From NCBI GenBank assembly GCA_025451995.1, contig JANWJE010000138.1, positions 1 through 64,000 on the forward strand: a stretch of DNA of 64,000 bases. Reading direction: 5' to 3'. The notes beneath the pieces are model-generated. The model did no database searches and was not told where the DNA came from. It saw only the letters and a list, made by a program, of their open reading frames with translations. Below, piece by piece: positions 36,801-45,800 of this stretch. The number at the start of each line of letters is the position of its first letter. The stretch's first letter is position 1. Origin of the DNA: Parachlamydiaceae bacterium. Its GTDB lineage: Bacteria > Chlamydiota > Chlamydiia > Chlamydiales > Parachlamydiaceae. A program made the translations under genes and the position numbers.

Positions 36801-38783
36801 ACCTTCGTCATCTTGCTTCTTTTGCAAAATAGCGCCATTTTGGCAGAAAAATCTCACTTCGGGGTCCAGCGGTAATCCACTCGCGTCAACAGTATGAACA
36901 TAAGACTGTTTACTCAGAACATTACAGGGGATTGTTCCTCTTACCTTTGTAGTTCCAGCTCGCAATCCACTATATTGGATGACAAATTCTAAGAGAGTGC
37001 GAGCAATACCCAGCTGACGTTTGGTAGCCAATACATTCAATGAAGAGATTAAAATCACAGTACCTTGCGGATCATGCTCTTGCGATAAAATCCGTTTTGT
37101 ATAAATGGCTGCGCAAATCTCTCCGTCTCTTGTCAGTACACATTGACCTTGGGGAAATTCATGTATATACCACTGGATTTCCTCTTCGCTTAAGGAGCCG
37201 ATTTCACATAAAGATTTCATATCTGCCAGTTGAGCACAGCGAATATGATAAGGCTGAGGCTTAAACCAATTTAAAGTAATTCGTGCAAATGGCAAAATGC
37301 GCGGGTATTTATGCGAGAATTGAGGAATCGGCAAGAGTCCAGCTTCACTTGCAGCAATTAAGAAATACTCCGGTTCAACAAGGGATTGCTTTGACAAGGA
37401 ATGATAAGCATCAAAATGTAAGTTTTCACATCGGTTCAAAAAATTGTAAACTGTTTGAGGCGGCAAGCAATGCACTTCCAGTATCATAATGCCATGTCTG
37501 CCAATGATCTTAGCCCAGCGTTGAAAATGTTCAACCAAACTTTGTATCATTTCGCATGGCGGAATCAATTGTCCCACCTCATTAACATAAATTCCTGAAG
37601 ACATCAACTGACTATATTTCTCTGCATATTCGCGCTGCTGGGGAGCCAGATAAGGGCGATCGTGGTCTAAAAAAGAACGGACATGCAACATTTCATCTGG
37701 ATCGGAAATATTCATATCAAGCAAATCAGCAAGCAATTTTTCCGGATCGTTGATGTCCCCTTTTAAAGTAAAATGGGGAATTCCATTGAGTGTTTCTTTT
37801 GTCACTATCAGGGCTTCTTCATTATAATCGACGCCAATCATGACAAGTGGATAATTCTCTAATTCTAGCCCGCGCCCTGTTTTATTTTTGATATAGTGGT
37901 AGATGCGCTTGAGAAGTGTGCCATCTCCACAACCCATATCGATGATATACTTTGGCTGTTCGTCATAGGGGATCCTATTAAAAAGATGTCCTAATGTCTC
38001 AGTTAAATCAGCAAAATAATGTTCATGTTGAAATCCGCTCCCAATCACGTTCAATGTACGATCGATATGAGTTTCTTGACCACTCAACTGACGTTGAAAG
38101 ACGGATGTGGAATCGCCAAACAATAGAGTATCGATACGAGAGAACATGGGGAAATATGACATGAGAGCAGCATTATTGAATATTTTCTCCCATATAAAAG
38201 CGCCAATATCGCTGAAATAAAATATTTCAGAAGTACCGCGGATCCATTTTTTTGCCTGCATAAATTGAAAAAGTTCACTACAAACTGTTAAATGGATCTT
38301 ATCGCTGAAAGTAAACTGATCTCCTCCTTTGCTTACTATTAACTGATGGCGTCTCATGGTCAATAACAGAGGAATGACTAAAAGGCCGTCTAAAAAATCA
38401 ACGAGCAGTGGATCACTTATAGACCAACGTTGCGTGCTGCAAAGAAGCCAGGGATATAAAGGGGTATTAGAGTTGAAATTGAGCAAATAATCTTCAAATG
38501 GGAATTGAAATAATTCCATGATGTCGTCTGGAATAAGTTCATAATTTTTTGATATGAGCCGATACTTTTCTCCATTCGATGGCGCGATCCAATTCATGGA
38601 ATGCAATAAACGTATGGCAATCTGCAAGTTGCCGCTATTAGCTTTCAAATATTTTGTCATTTGTTCATTGGATAAATCAACTTTTCCATTTTGAAAGAGC
38701 TCAAACAATCCATGTTTACGGCAAGACATAATGACTGGAATTGCAAGGTAACCATGAGCATAGCTGTTTAGGAGTTCGAGCAT
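27879..38783 (-). CDS. trans-AT PKS megasynthase with loading module: MT-GNAT-ACP / KS-DH-KR-ACP / KS-DH-KR
   Basis: A 3634-residue protein. Residues about 1-500 are an N-terminal lid plus class I methyltransferase (IIDMGCGDGTLLKRI near 280). About 510-630 is a GNAT-like domain, then an ACP (LGFDSLNL, near 728). This is the MT-GNAT-ACP loader known from AprA-, GphF- and SxtA-type systems. Module 1: KS (DTACSSS near 1010, ETHGTGT, NIGH), DH (DHVINGKQILPG near 1473, LDSVLQ), KR (GGLGGLG near 1925, DYASANAF), ACP (YGLDSILI near 2227). Module 2: KS (DTMCSSS near 2479, EAHGTGT), DH (HLVFDEAILPG, with the usual G replaced by D), KR (GGCGGLG near 3395, GSYAFSNRF). It ends without an ACP, which the next protein supplies. 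No AT is present. AAGGA lies before the ATG. Palindromic elements are at 36277-36449 and 32255-32300. Confidence 0.93.
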   Translation of the reverse strand: MLELLNSYAHGYLAIPVIMSCRKHGLFELFQNGKVDLSNEQMTKYLKANSGNLQIAIRLLHSMNWIAPSNGEKYRLISKNYELIPDDIMELFQFPFEDYLLNFNSNTPLYPWLLCSTQRWSISDPLLVDFLDGLLVIPLLLTMRRHQLIVSKGGDQFTFSDKIHLTVCSELFQFMQAKKWIRGTSEIFYFSDIGAFIWEKIFNNAALMSYFPMFSRIDTLLFGDSTSVFQRQLSGQETHIDRTLNVIGSGFQHEHYFADLTETLGHLFNRIPYDEQPKYIIDMGCGDGTLLKRIYHYIKNKTGRGLELENYPLVMIGVDYNEEALIVTKETLNGIPHFTLKGDINDPEKLLADLLDMNISDPDEMLHVRSFLDHDRPYLAPQQREYAEKYSQLMSSGIYVNEVGQLIPPCEMIQSLVEHFQRWAKIIGRHGIMILEVHCLPPQTVYNFLNRCENLHFDAYHSLSKQSLVEPEYFLIAASEAGLLPIPQFSHKYPRILPFARITLNWFKPQPYHIRCAQLADMKSLCEIGSLSEEEIQWYIHEFPQGQCVLTRDGEICAAIYTKRILSQEHDPQGTVILISSLNVLATKRQLGIARTLLEFVIQYSGLRAGTTKVRGTIPCNVLSKQSYVHTVDASGLPLDPEVRFFCQNGAILQKKQDDEGKDHYEIFIDYDLQDIALPNQSHIHKPMNPVASLEQTIAKVEESVMKLMRGEHFTHYTPQTALRDLGFDSLNLLELQTLLSKQFQVELNLTFFFSYNTVEKIAEYLQQLTSNISQSTEFNLETAVQGDKVMQNFELESLTIGGKHSQKVKAPPIVGDYGSKDCVNLSPSTAVSKFKSSDTDIAIIGMSGRFPDAENLNIFWKNIANRVQSVHEIPKERWDINDYYDSDPSALNKTYSRVGAFLQDIDKFDPLFFNISPKEAELIDPQQRLFLEEAWRALEDAGYTDRMLTNKRCGVFVGATIGEYGELLNKVHMQNESYAFMGLSPSILASRISYFLNLKGPSLAIDTACSSSLVAVNLACESLLTKQCDIALAGGVSTLLTPQMHIRTTKVGMLSPSGVCRTFDQKADGITLGEGVGVIVLKPLQQAIQDKNIIYGVIKASGINQDGSSNGITAPNPDAQTELELEVYKKANINPETITYVETHGTGTPLGDPIEISALTRAFRQYTNKSGYCAIGSVKTNIGHTTIAAGISSLIKIVLALKHKKIPPHLNFTDLNGNIPLDNSPFYINTRILDWPTEGGMQRRAAVSSFGFSGTNAHIVVEEAPEQVLSSNAAKPYYLVTLSAKNNEALNQRILNLHAYLKTYPENSLEAIAYTLNVGRSHFNHRCALVVSSIDELIIKLEQIHSREKPPGYFQGDAKKKLENKSFHDRAHKSILGEFKNPFHQDGNQYKKQLEALGDLYIKGSDIDWELVHRGEVHQKISLPTYPFLKERYWIPQPADKLHPLLDGSVSTLEKQCYQTFLQPDAFYLRDHVINGKQILPGVCYLEMARMGGTLASHSSLGVCGLNNVIWSQPIVGENSKKITLSLHPKGERMEYEIYSNEAEEYSLHSQGEIVYGKIPESPEALDIKSLQQFMEIKFSNAELYNKFRAMNMHYGPSFQGLQYVKSDSQQALGYVEVPQEVFEAKDYRSYLFHPSFLDSVLQTIVAFSFDESQGETYLPFGVEEMEWFVTQLPQKAYVIVQRDPRGTKEMPSYQLMLTDIEGNLILRFKGFSMRAVKLKSNKLSLYQSNFEELPLSSYEQSHTHPTGILTVDVSHEECKKLKAALNCMVISFSKQDLMDHETLADKIAELPASISHLLYLVSPIENVFNLTKMLLRSKRFSTLFGYYISRSPAENIPFEEMLKGLFKSLGQEDPSYRFRLILCQTKHTEADLLNLWLQEIKYAVPAGTVICYKENKRYEERFQPITMQSEANAKLPLREKGTYLITGGLGGLGFLFARYLATRYQAKLILTGRSLLDDSKKAQIKELEKLGSEVLYVAGDISQKSSVQNILIQGKTRFGKLHGIIHSAGILKDSLLIHKSLEDFRAVLAPKIEGLLHLDIMTAEDPLELFVMFSSISSILGNVGQSDYASANAFLDSFAHWRQAQVQENRRSGRTLSINWPFWKEGGMQIDFASQEYMDNHFGMKPLPTAKGFEAFEQLLSLSFPQGIVAYGKADCFLGCLNLKTVVQDAKAMQGDLFQEHPTIQASENTLLTQAQTYLKKLLQNKLKLPEHKLDIQTSFDQYGLDSILILDVTRALEKDFGLLPKTLFFEYQTITELSHYFVQSHKETMQKMSPPLTISQYPMKDQLTSSDRFFSPKGGEKDIRTSEDIAIIGLSGRYPDAKNLQEFWQNLQQSHNAVRDIPEERWDWRLYYDVNKSAMGKSYGKSGSFILDFDKFDPLFFNISPREAELMDPQERLFLEVSWATLEDAGYTPEVLNQTTKNKIGVFVGVMYGPYQLYGSLQGDLALPTSFYASIANRVSYTLNFHGPSLAVDTMCSSSLTAIHLACESIRRGECEAALAGGVNITSHPSKYLMLSQGRFLSSDGLCKSFGEGGDGYVPGEGVGAVLLKPLSRALNDRDEIYGVIKGSSVNHGGKTNGYTVPNPVAQGELIQNAFKHAQIGPESLSYVEAHGTGTSLGDPIEIRGLEKAFEGVEKQSCPIGSIKSNLGHLESSAGIAALTKVLLQFKYKQLVPSIHAETLNSHIPFAETPFYVQRELEDWQPKAGYPLRAGISSFGAGGSNAHLILEEAPKQGLHRGNTKPYYLVTLSAKHEASLKQHIADLHVYLKDSSNITLESLAYTLNIGRSHFDFRCAVVAANIDEFKIALAQLELTQTPPDCFRGQGDQAHEDGAIYKKILKVTLEELKTLDLSNLPAYKENLEVLANLYIKGYMLDWNILHYGESRQKVSLPTYSFLKERYWLPKVISSRQEMLHPLLDKNISTFEAQIFQKKLLPNEVCLAHHLVFDEAILPGTAYLEMARAAGTLAGGRMVTKLKDVIWQRPIVSQGKPIDVRIKLLPAENRQAATFQVFTDVDDQVLLHAKGELDYANPTPIPLLQEEDFKTIIARCDYLCDKTRMYSRLKEIGYDYGESFQVTQALYGNANEGLALISLLPYQENASQYVLHPMLLDGALRAMFAIQHQIVRSSVLHVPFYLELLEIHRELPPTVYSYARLASSNEREIQHHVIDVDILTEEGELCASFRGFKALPFRKEEAKDECYYYQSLWIEESLASTKKASDHLCQLLVLSEPHDPFSSSVISDISSNGNKAWPDTILQVLPSIGFDQKKSLLDWLQFFKTWQSTAPEKPLHYVMVYEATSRAIQPHYTALASLSRAVKLLSPNLTMTVMGVHPENVSRSNWMDRLQNELDHRQDKSVYYAKSGQRLVRRLTEISPPDNQIQFQSLPFRQRGIYLITGGCGGLGKHFARFLSKHYQATIILLGRSPLDSEKKAFLAELKRLDGEAYYISIELGTDQIALEIALTHMINQVGQIQGVIHAAGMMSPHSANVVKNADFLRACEVKVDGTIHLDEVTQAYPLDFFVTFSSIASELGDFGVGSYAFSNRFMDEYMHWRADQVQQGLRRGLSLSIQWPYWKEGGMKMPPEAMKVYQDYSGFGLLDTEQGLASFQSCLTSGLANVLVVSGDKEKLERTLGIG
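32255..32300. repeat. palindromic element family 2, half copy d
   Basis: Forty-six bases (CTTGCATCGCTTTAGCATCT and onward to the ACCGTTTTTAGGTT end) nearly identical to the right half of copy b at 54301-54475. It reads NLKTVVQDAKAMQ in the gene. The other half is absent. It lies between a KR and an ACP, the same position as copy b. Confidence 0.7.
36277..36449. repeat. palindromic element family 2, full copy a (in frame)
   Basis: About 173 bases. Ends with the core AAACGGCAGTT and AACTGCCGTTT are inverted over about 33 bases with a few mismatches. The centre forms a second stem: AATCGCCAACAATCGGGG against CCCCGATTGTTAGCGATT. In the gene it reads NLETAVQGDKVMQ through GSKDCVNLSPSTAV. It lies between the loading ACP and the first KS of the 27879-38783 gene. 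Confidence 0.8.
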
Positions 38784-38786
38784 CTT

Positions 38787-39860
38787 TTAATCCTTATTTC
38801 GTTTGAACACACCAAGGGTCCATTGCAAATTAAATTGTCGGTGATCTTTATCCCGATAAAACTGGGGCAAAATAAAATGGTGCATTAGCAACTGAATAAT
38901 ATTCAGGCGGGTTTTTTCATTTTTTATCTCAAAAAGATAATGGCGATGATTGGCAGGTATCGATATCAAATCTAGAGAATCCCGCTCGGTCATAGGCGAA
39001 TTTATCAAGGTAATATTTCCATTAAAACTTTGGGAAAGAAGATGTGTAATTGTTTCATGAGAAGTGGGCATTTCTAAGATTTGTAATTTAGCTAATGCAC
39101 TTCCTTCGGCAAATTCTTCCTGTGTGATATGTTTTTTAACCTGATTTATTTTTTCGAACAATTTTTCATCAATTGAACGTATTTTAGAAATAGTAGAATG
39201 CTCTAGTTCGTTTTTTAGAAGATTTAATACCATGGTTCTTAGTTTCCGATTGGGATCATGCAACAATTCCGAACCAGGTAAAGCTGGTCCAATATCGGGT
39301 GAATTCCACAATAAAAGGCCGCCCTTTTTTAAAACAAAATCAAAATCCTGGATAATGTCGGACAATGTTTTGAGGGGCAATAGATGGAAAACCATTGAAG
39401 CGATCAAGAGGTCGATTGATTGTTCAATAAATAGATCTTTTAAAGAGTGAATCTTTCCAGTCTGCAAATCTTTTAAAGAGTAAAATTTAATGAAAGGGTA
39501 ACTATGCAAAAGTTGGTAACCTTTTGCAAACCAGCTATGGGGGAAATCCAATAAAAACAAATTTATTTTTATATTATTTTCCAAACATATTTTGAAGAAG
39601 CCTATTAATTCTAGTTTCTTTATTAATTCAATGACCGCAAAACCTGTGCCAGATCCGAAATCGACTATATGAATGGGTTTTTTAGTGATCAATCTTTCCT
39701 GCAATCGATTTTGAAGATCTAAAACAGCCTTATCCAATAAAAAATCGGTAATTTTACGACACCATTCTCTCGGTGTAGCGAATTCTCCATAGAGAAAATG
39801 ATGCAATGCATCTCCATCTTCTAAATTTTCTAAGTGACTTGGAATCCATTTAACGAGCAT
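38787..39860 (-). CDS. free-standing SAM-dependent methyltransferase of the cluster
   Basis: A 357-residue class I methyltransferase with motif I VDFGSGTGFAVIEL near residue 70, the motif II-like segment LFLLDFP and IDLLIASMVFHLLPL near motif III. It may act on the finished or enzyme-bound product (O- or N-methylation); the acceptor cannot be told. The start was set at the ATG at 39860, with AAGGAG at 39873-39868 overlapping the stop of the upstream megasynthase; an in-frame TTG at 39866 is less likely. It lies between the second and third megasynthase genes, with gaps of only a few bases, in the same leftward operon. Confidence 0.8.
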   Translation of the reverse strand: MLVKWIPSHLENLEDGDALHHFLYGEFATPREWCRKITDFLLDKAVLDLQNRLQERLITKKPIHIVDFGSGTGFAVIELIKKLELIGFFKICLENNIKINLFLLDFPHSWFAKGYQLLHSYPFIKFYSLKDLQTGKIHSLKDLFIEQSIDLLIASMVFHLLPLKTLSDIIQDFDFVLKKGGLLLWNSPDIGPALPGSELLHDPNRKLRTMVLNLLKNELEHSTISKIRSIDEKLFEKINQVKKHITQEEFAEGSALAKLQILEMPTSHETITHLLSQSFNGNITLINSPMTERDSLDLISIPANHRHYLFEIKNEKTRLNIIQLLMHHFILPQFYRDKDHRQFNLQWTLGVFKRNKD

Positions 39861-39871
39861 CTGCAATCTCC

Positions 39872-42800
39872 TTAAAGAGCAACGACCCTTGTTTCATTTC
39901 TATCTTCAGAAAAATTATTGGTGGTTTTTAGTTGCCTTGCTATATTTTCTATAGAAGGAAATTCCAGTATATGTGCAATTCTTTCTCCAATATCAATTTC
40001 AAAAATCTCACTTAATTTATTAAAAAGCTGCGACAACAAAATTGAATCTATCCCTTGTTCAAAAAGCGAATCTTTAAGATCAATTTCTTCAGATTTTAAT
40101 CCCGCAAATTCTGCAATTTGTTGACGAATGAGGTCCTGTATACCGGCCTCTGGTTGAAAATTCCCATTTGGACTCTGCGAGGCAAAGCCAAATTGAGCAT
40201 CGCGCATCCGAAAGAGGAAGCCCTTCCCTAATCGGGAAGGGTGACGAGGAGGATCGATTTGGCTAAGCCGCAGCAAGTCCAAATGGGAATTTTCAACCAG
40301 AGGCCGGTATAAACCATTTTCTGCATTTTGTGTGGAATTAATCGTTGTTTTCTCTTTCACCCAAAAAGAATTTTTCGCAAAAGGGTAAGTTGGAATTGAA
40401 ATACGAGATGGCAATGGATATTCGTATAACAATTTCCAATCTACATTTCCCCCATGACTCCAATGATCCGCAATTTCTTCCAATTTGTTTGATGACATCC
40501 TATTCGTTTGACCTGTTCGATAGAACTTTTTCAATTGACGCATTAGGGATTCCATATCTTCTGCAGGAAAAGCAACGCGTTCCTCCATCTCTTCTCTTCC
40601 AATTTGCAGAGTAAAAGCTAAGGATGCTAAATGAAGAGTGGGGTTTACATGAAGATAGCGGTACAAATTTTTAGCATATCGCTGTAACCGTTCTTTATTG
40701 TTTGCAGAAAGGACAAAAATATACTTTTTCATTTTATGAGATGAGTATCCGCCGCCAGTCCGTGGATGCTCTGCCAAAATAAAATGAGCATTGACTCCCC
40801 CAAAACCATAATTATGCACACCTGCGTACCGGGTTGTATTTGATTTCCAACTTATCGGATCATGGTTAAATTTAAATGGTGTTTCTTCTAATACAATATG
40901 CGGATTTATCTCTAACACCGGAGATGAACTTGGAATCATTCTTTCCTTCAAAGCTAATAAAACTTTAATGATCGATATGACGCCTGATGCAGATTCAAGA
41001 TGGCCAATGTTTGCTTTTAAATTACCTAGGTAACAACTAGAATCGGCCGATGCTTTTTGCCAAACATGTTTATATGCTTCAAACTCTACCATATCGCCCA
41101 TCTCTGAACCTGTTGCCTGAGTTTCAATATAATGAATATCCTCAGGGGAGACTTTGGCTTGCTTCAAAGCAGCTTGAATCACTTCGGCCTGGCGCAGCGC
41201 ATTTGGAGAAGTGATTGTGTGACTATGACCATTATGATTAACGGCAACCCCTTTTATGATCCCGTGAATATTATCTCCATCTTGAATGGCTTGTTTTAAT
41301 TTTTTCAGTAATAAAACGCCTATCCCCTCACCTTTAATCATGCCATTACCACCTCGAGCAAACGATTGACATTTACCATTTTGGCCCAGAATCCCTAATG
41401 TTTTAGTCCCCAAAAATGATTTAGGAGAGAGAAGTAAGCTGATTCCCGCAGCTACAGCCACTTCACATTCACCTAGCCGTATTGTCTGAATGGCTTTTTG
41501 AATAGCAATTGAAGAACTTGCACAAGAAGTGTCAATTGTTTCGCTAGGCCCAGTGAAATCAAAATGGTAAGAAACGCGGTTTGCCAACATCGTCCTCGCT
41601 GTCCCAGTCACGATTTTGGGATCGAAGATTTCTTTAAAATAATCTTCATAATCGATCAGTTGCGCTCCCACAAAAACGCCAATATTTTTACCAGCCAATT
41701 CAGAAGGCTTATACCCCGCATCTTCAAAGCAATGCCAAGTTTCCTCTAATAATATTCGCTGTTGAGGATCCAACAATTCTGCCTCCCTAGGAAGAATTTT
41801 GAAAAAATCAGCGTCAAATGTTTCTACTTGAGATATAAAACCACCCCAACAATAGGATTCATCAATCATTTTCTCGTTATAACTTGATAAGCTTTGCCAC
41901 CATTGTTTGCGTTTCCTGGGAAGTGGTTGAATATTTGTCTGATTTTTCAAAAGATTATTCCAGAATGTAGCTGCATTTGGCGCACCTGGAATTTTGCAAC
42001 TCATCCCAATGACGGCAATGTCATCAGCAATTCCCGCTAAATCTTCTTTACCCAGGGATGCGTTGCCCCTTTCGGGGCTTCCTTTCCTTAAGCTACCCTC
42101 TTCCACCCCATTCTGGGGTTCATGAATTTTTTTAGCGGAAATTGCTGCAATGTCATCCATGCTGATATCCACCTGCGTTTTCTTTTTTTCTGTTATCCCT
42201 TGGGAGTGTTGAACATCACTGTTCAATTGTACCGGATAAGCCGTTAATAAATATTCAACAAGTTGATCTAAGGTCAAATAGGTGAAAAATAAAGCAGGTG
42301 TTATCTTGAAGGCATACTGGCGATTAATCTTGTCTGCTGCAATCGCAAATAAAATAGAATCAAATCCATATTCGCTGAAATATTCTGAATCTAAAATTTG
42401 ATTGGGATCCATTTTTATTGTTTCAGCCATTATAACCCGCAATTCCCATGCAATTTTTTGCTTTACATCTACATTGCCAAAATTGCAACATGTGCTGTGC
42501 TTCGGATATATTGCTTCATTAGCCAAGATTTTAGACCGATTTCCATAGAATATGAGTAAATTTGGCTTATTTTGCTTCAATGCATATTCTAAGGCTTTCA
42601 TTCCTTCTTTATGTGTGAGTGGAGATAAACCAGCGTCAATCTGTCGCTGCAAATGAGAGGCTTCAATTTGCATTCCACCTTCAAGCCAATATGGCCAACC
42701 AATTGCTATGCTTTTTCCCGGTCTTAGATCCATTCGCTGGATAGCAAATTCATTTAAATACGCATTCGCACCGGCATAATCACATTGACCCACATTTCCC

Positions 42801-45800
42801 AAATAGCCAACGAGTGCTGAAAATAAGACAAAACAATCCAATGGATGATTATCTAGAACTTTATCTAAATGAATAGCTCCTTTTACTTTGGTTTCAAAAA
42901 CGGTTTTAAAAGAGGGCCATGTTTTTTTTATCAATAATTGATCTTGAATAATCCCTGCGCAATGAAATACTCCATGGAGAGCCTTCCATGATTGAAGGGC
43001 ATGAGAAACTAATTTTAATGCGGTGGCTTCTTTTGAAATATCACCCGCTAAATAATGGGTCTCTGCGCCCATCGCATCTAAGATGCGAAGCTTGGATTGA
43101 ATATCGCTGTTTAAAAGAGATCGGCCCGTTAAGAGTAATTTTGCCTGATAATTTTTAGCTAAATAAGAAGCAACTTGGAAACCTAATTTACCCAATCCGC
43201 CTGTAATTAAATAAACGCCTCCCTTGCGGAGCGGGACGTCATTGTTCATCATCGTTTCTTGCTGAATGTCTTCGAATTGCTCTATTTGACGAGCGCAATT
43301 TGTATAGCGTACGTGGAAGGTTGAATCTTTTGGCGCATGTAATTCTTGACACACATATTTTGCCAGACGATCATCCTTATCTAAACCGACTATTTTTATT
43401 GCAAAATCGGGATATTCTTGCTTCACGCATTTAGCAAATCCAACCAATGCAGAATTCATCAATACATTTTCATTTAAATAAACACTCAACAAACATGGCG
43501 CAGAAATTTTTTGTTGGATAATTGTTTGGATTAAGAATAAATGCTGTTGCAGTAAGTTTTCCAATTGAAAATCATCTGGCATAGATACGATCATATGACT
43601 GATTGGGATTGCAGCCTTTCTCAAATCTGCAAAAAGTTGCTCATAATCGCTCTTCTCATTCATCCGAATGTAATAAACGTTATCATGCAAAATTTGATAT
43701 CGATCTCCATTTCGAATATGGACGATCAATGTATCAGTTAAGTGCTGTGTGAGTGCATTTACTAAATGAGTATCATTCGTGAATACACACAAACTGTTGA
43801 TAGATCCGGTTAATTCAACAGTCTCTTTGAGTGATTGCCCTTGCCAAACAGGGGAAAAATAGTTCAGACTCGTTATTTGGTGTTCTTTTTTAAACCAATA
43901 CCGGGTCTTTGAAAATGGATATAGGGGTAAACTTACAACTTCCCCTCTAGGATATAATTCCTTCCAATCGATATCAAATCCTTGCTGATAAAGATCTGCC
44001 AATAGTTTTAGTTTCTCTTCAAACTCGGCATTTGCTAGGGGTTGTTTCTTGCTTATTTCCTCAATAATACTTTTAATCATTCCTCTAAAAGCGCTGTCGT
44101 ACCCTTTACCAATATTGGATGCTTCGTTGTGTGATTTTGCCTTTGTTAATTCATGCAACAATTCATCAGCAGATTTTACGACAAAAGCTTTTCTAAATTT
44201 GAAATGCGTGCGCTTTACATTTAAAGTATACGCAATATGTTGCAAAGGAATCGCTTTATTATCCGCTAACCATACAATAAAGTCTGTGATCTTTTGCATT
44301 AATGATTCAACCTGCCGCGCTGAAAATGTCAGCACATAATGAGATTGATCGTTGACAATAACAGGTTCTTGTTGTGGAGCCTCTTCAAGAATGACATGTG
44401 CATTTGAGCCGCCAAATCCAAATGAGCTTATCCCTGCTCTTCTTGGAATGGGATGATGGAAAGAATCAACGAGTTGAGTCCACGGTCTTGTCTCAGACAT
44501 AAAGTAAAAAGGGCTATTTGTAAGATCAATAGCTGGATTTGGAACTTTAAAGTGTAAATTTGCAGGCAAAGTTTTATGTGATAATGCTAATGTTCCTTTT
44601 AATAAACCTGCAATACCTGCCGCTCCTTCAAGGTGGCCAACATGTGTTTTTACAGAACCAATGCCGCAAGGCGATGCTTCGTTGATGGATTTTCCATAAA
44701 TTTTACAGGAAAGACCAAAGGCTTGTTGTAGCCCATCAATTTCAATAGGATCGCCTAGACTCGTTCCGGTTCCATGAGCTTCGATGTAAGTGATCGTTGT
44801 GGGATCAATCGCGGCTTTCTGGTGTGCTCTAACAATAACCTCGCTTTGCGCCACCGGATTTGGAACAGTAAGACCATGAGTTTTTCCTCCGTGGTTCTCG
44901 GCAGACCCTTTTATAACAGCATGGATCCTATCATGATCTATCAATGCTCTTGCAAGGGGTTTGAGCAAAAGGGTGATCACTCCTTCTGCACGCACATAAC
45001 CATTGGCAGAAGCATCAAATGCCTTGCATTTTCCATCAGGGCTTAACATTCCCATTTTGCTGAAAGTGGGATAGCCAAATGAAGGACTCAATAATAAATT
45101 TACCCCGCTCACAATTGCCATCTCACATTCTTTACTATTAATGGCGTTGACAGCGCGATGAACAGCTACTAATGAACTTGAGCACGCTGTGTCGATAGGC
45201 GCGCAAGGCCCCTTCAAATTAAAAAAATAAGAAATACGATTAGCGGCAATCGATTGAACAATTCCTGATACTGAATGAATACCCGATTCTAAACCAGCTT
45301 CCTGCTGCATGAACACATATTCATTTCCCGTTGTCCCAATAAACACTCCGGTTCGCGTATTCGACACATCGCTCAGTTGATAACCTGCATCTTCTAATGT
45401 ATGCCATACCGATTCTAACAATAGACGCTGTTGCGGATCCATAGCATCCGCTTCCAATGGAGAAATATTAAAAAATGCTGCATCAAATTTATCAACATCA
45501 GAAATAAACCCTCCCCAACGAACACCTGGTTGGTCAGCATAAGCCTTCCAATCCCATCGATCGTCTGGGATTTCTGTAATCATATCTTTGCCGTTGATTA
45601 AATTTTGCCAAAAGATATCAATATTTGGAGACTGCGGTAATCGTCCTGCGATTCCAATAATAGCAACATCACAGCTTTCAGATGAATTTTTCTCTACATG
45701 AAAGTGAGAAACTCCGGCTAATTCTTCCTTACCCTGAGATGCGGGGCGTTCATGAGTTTTTTTAGCGCCTTCAGGATAAGCTTGAATGAAATGTTGAGTT

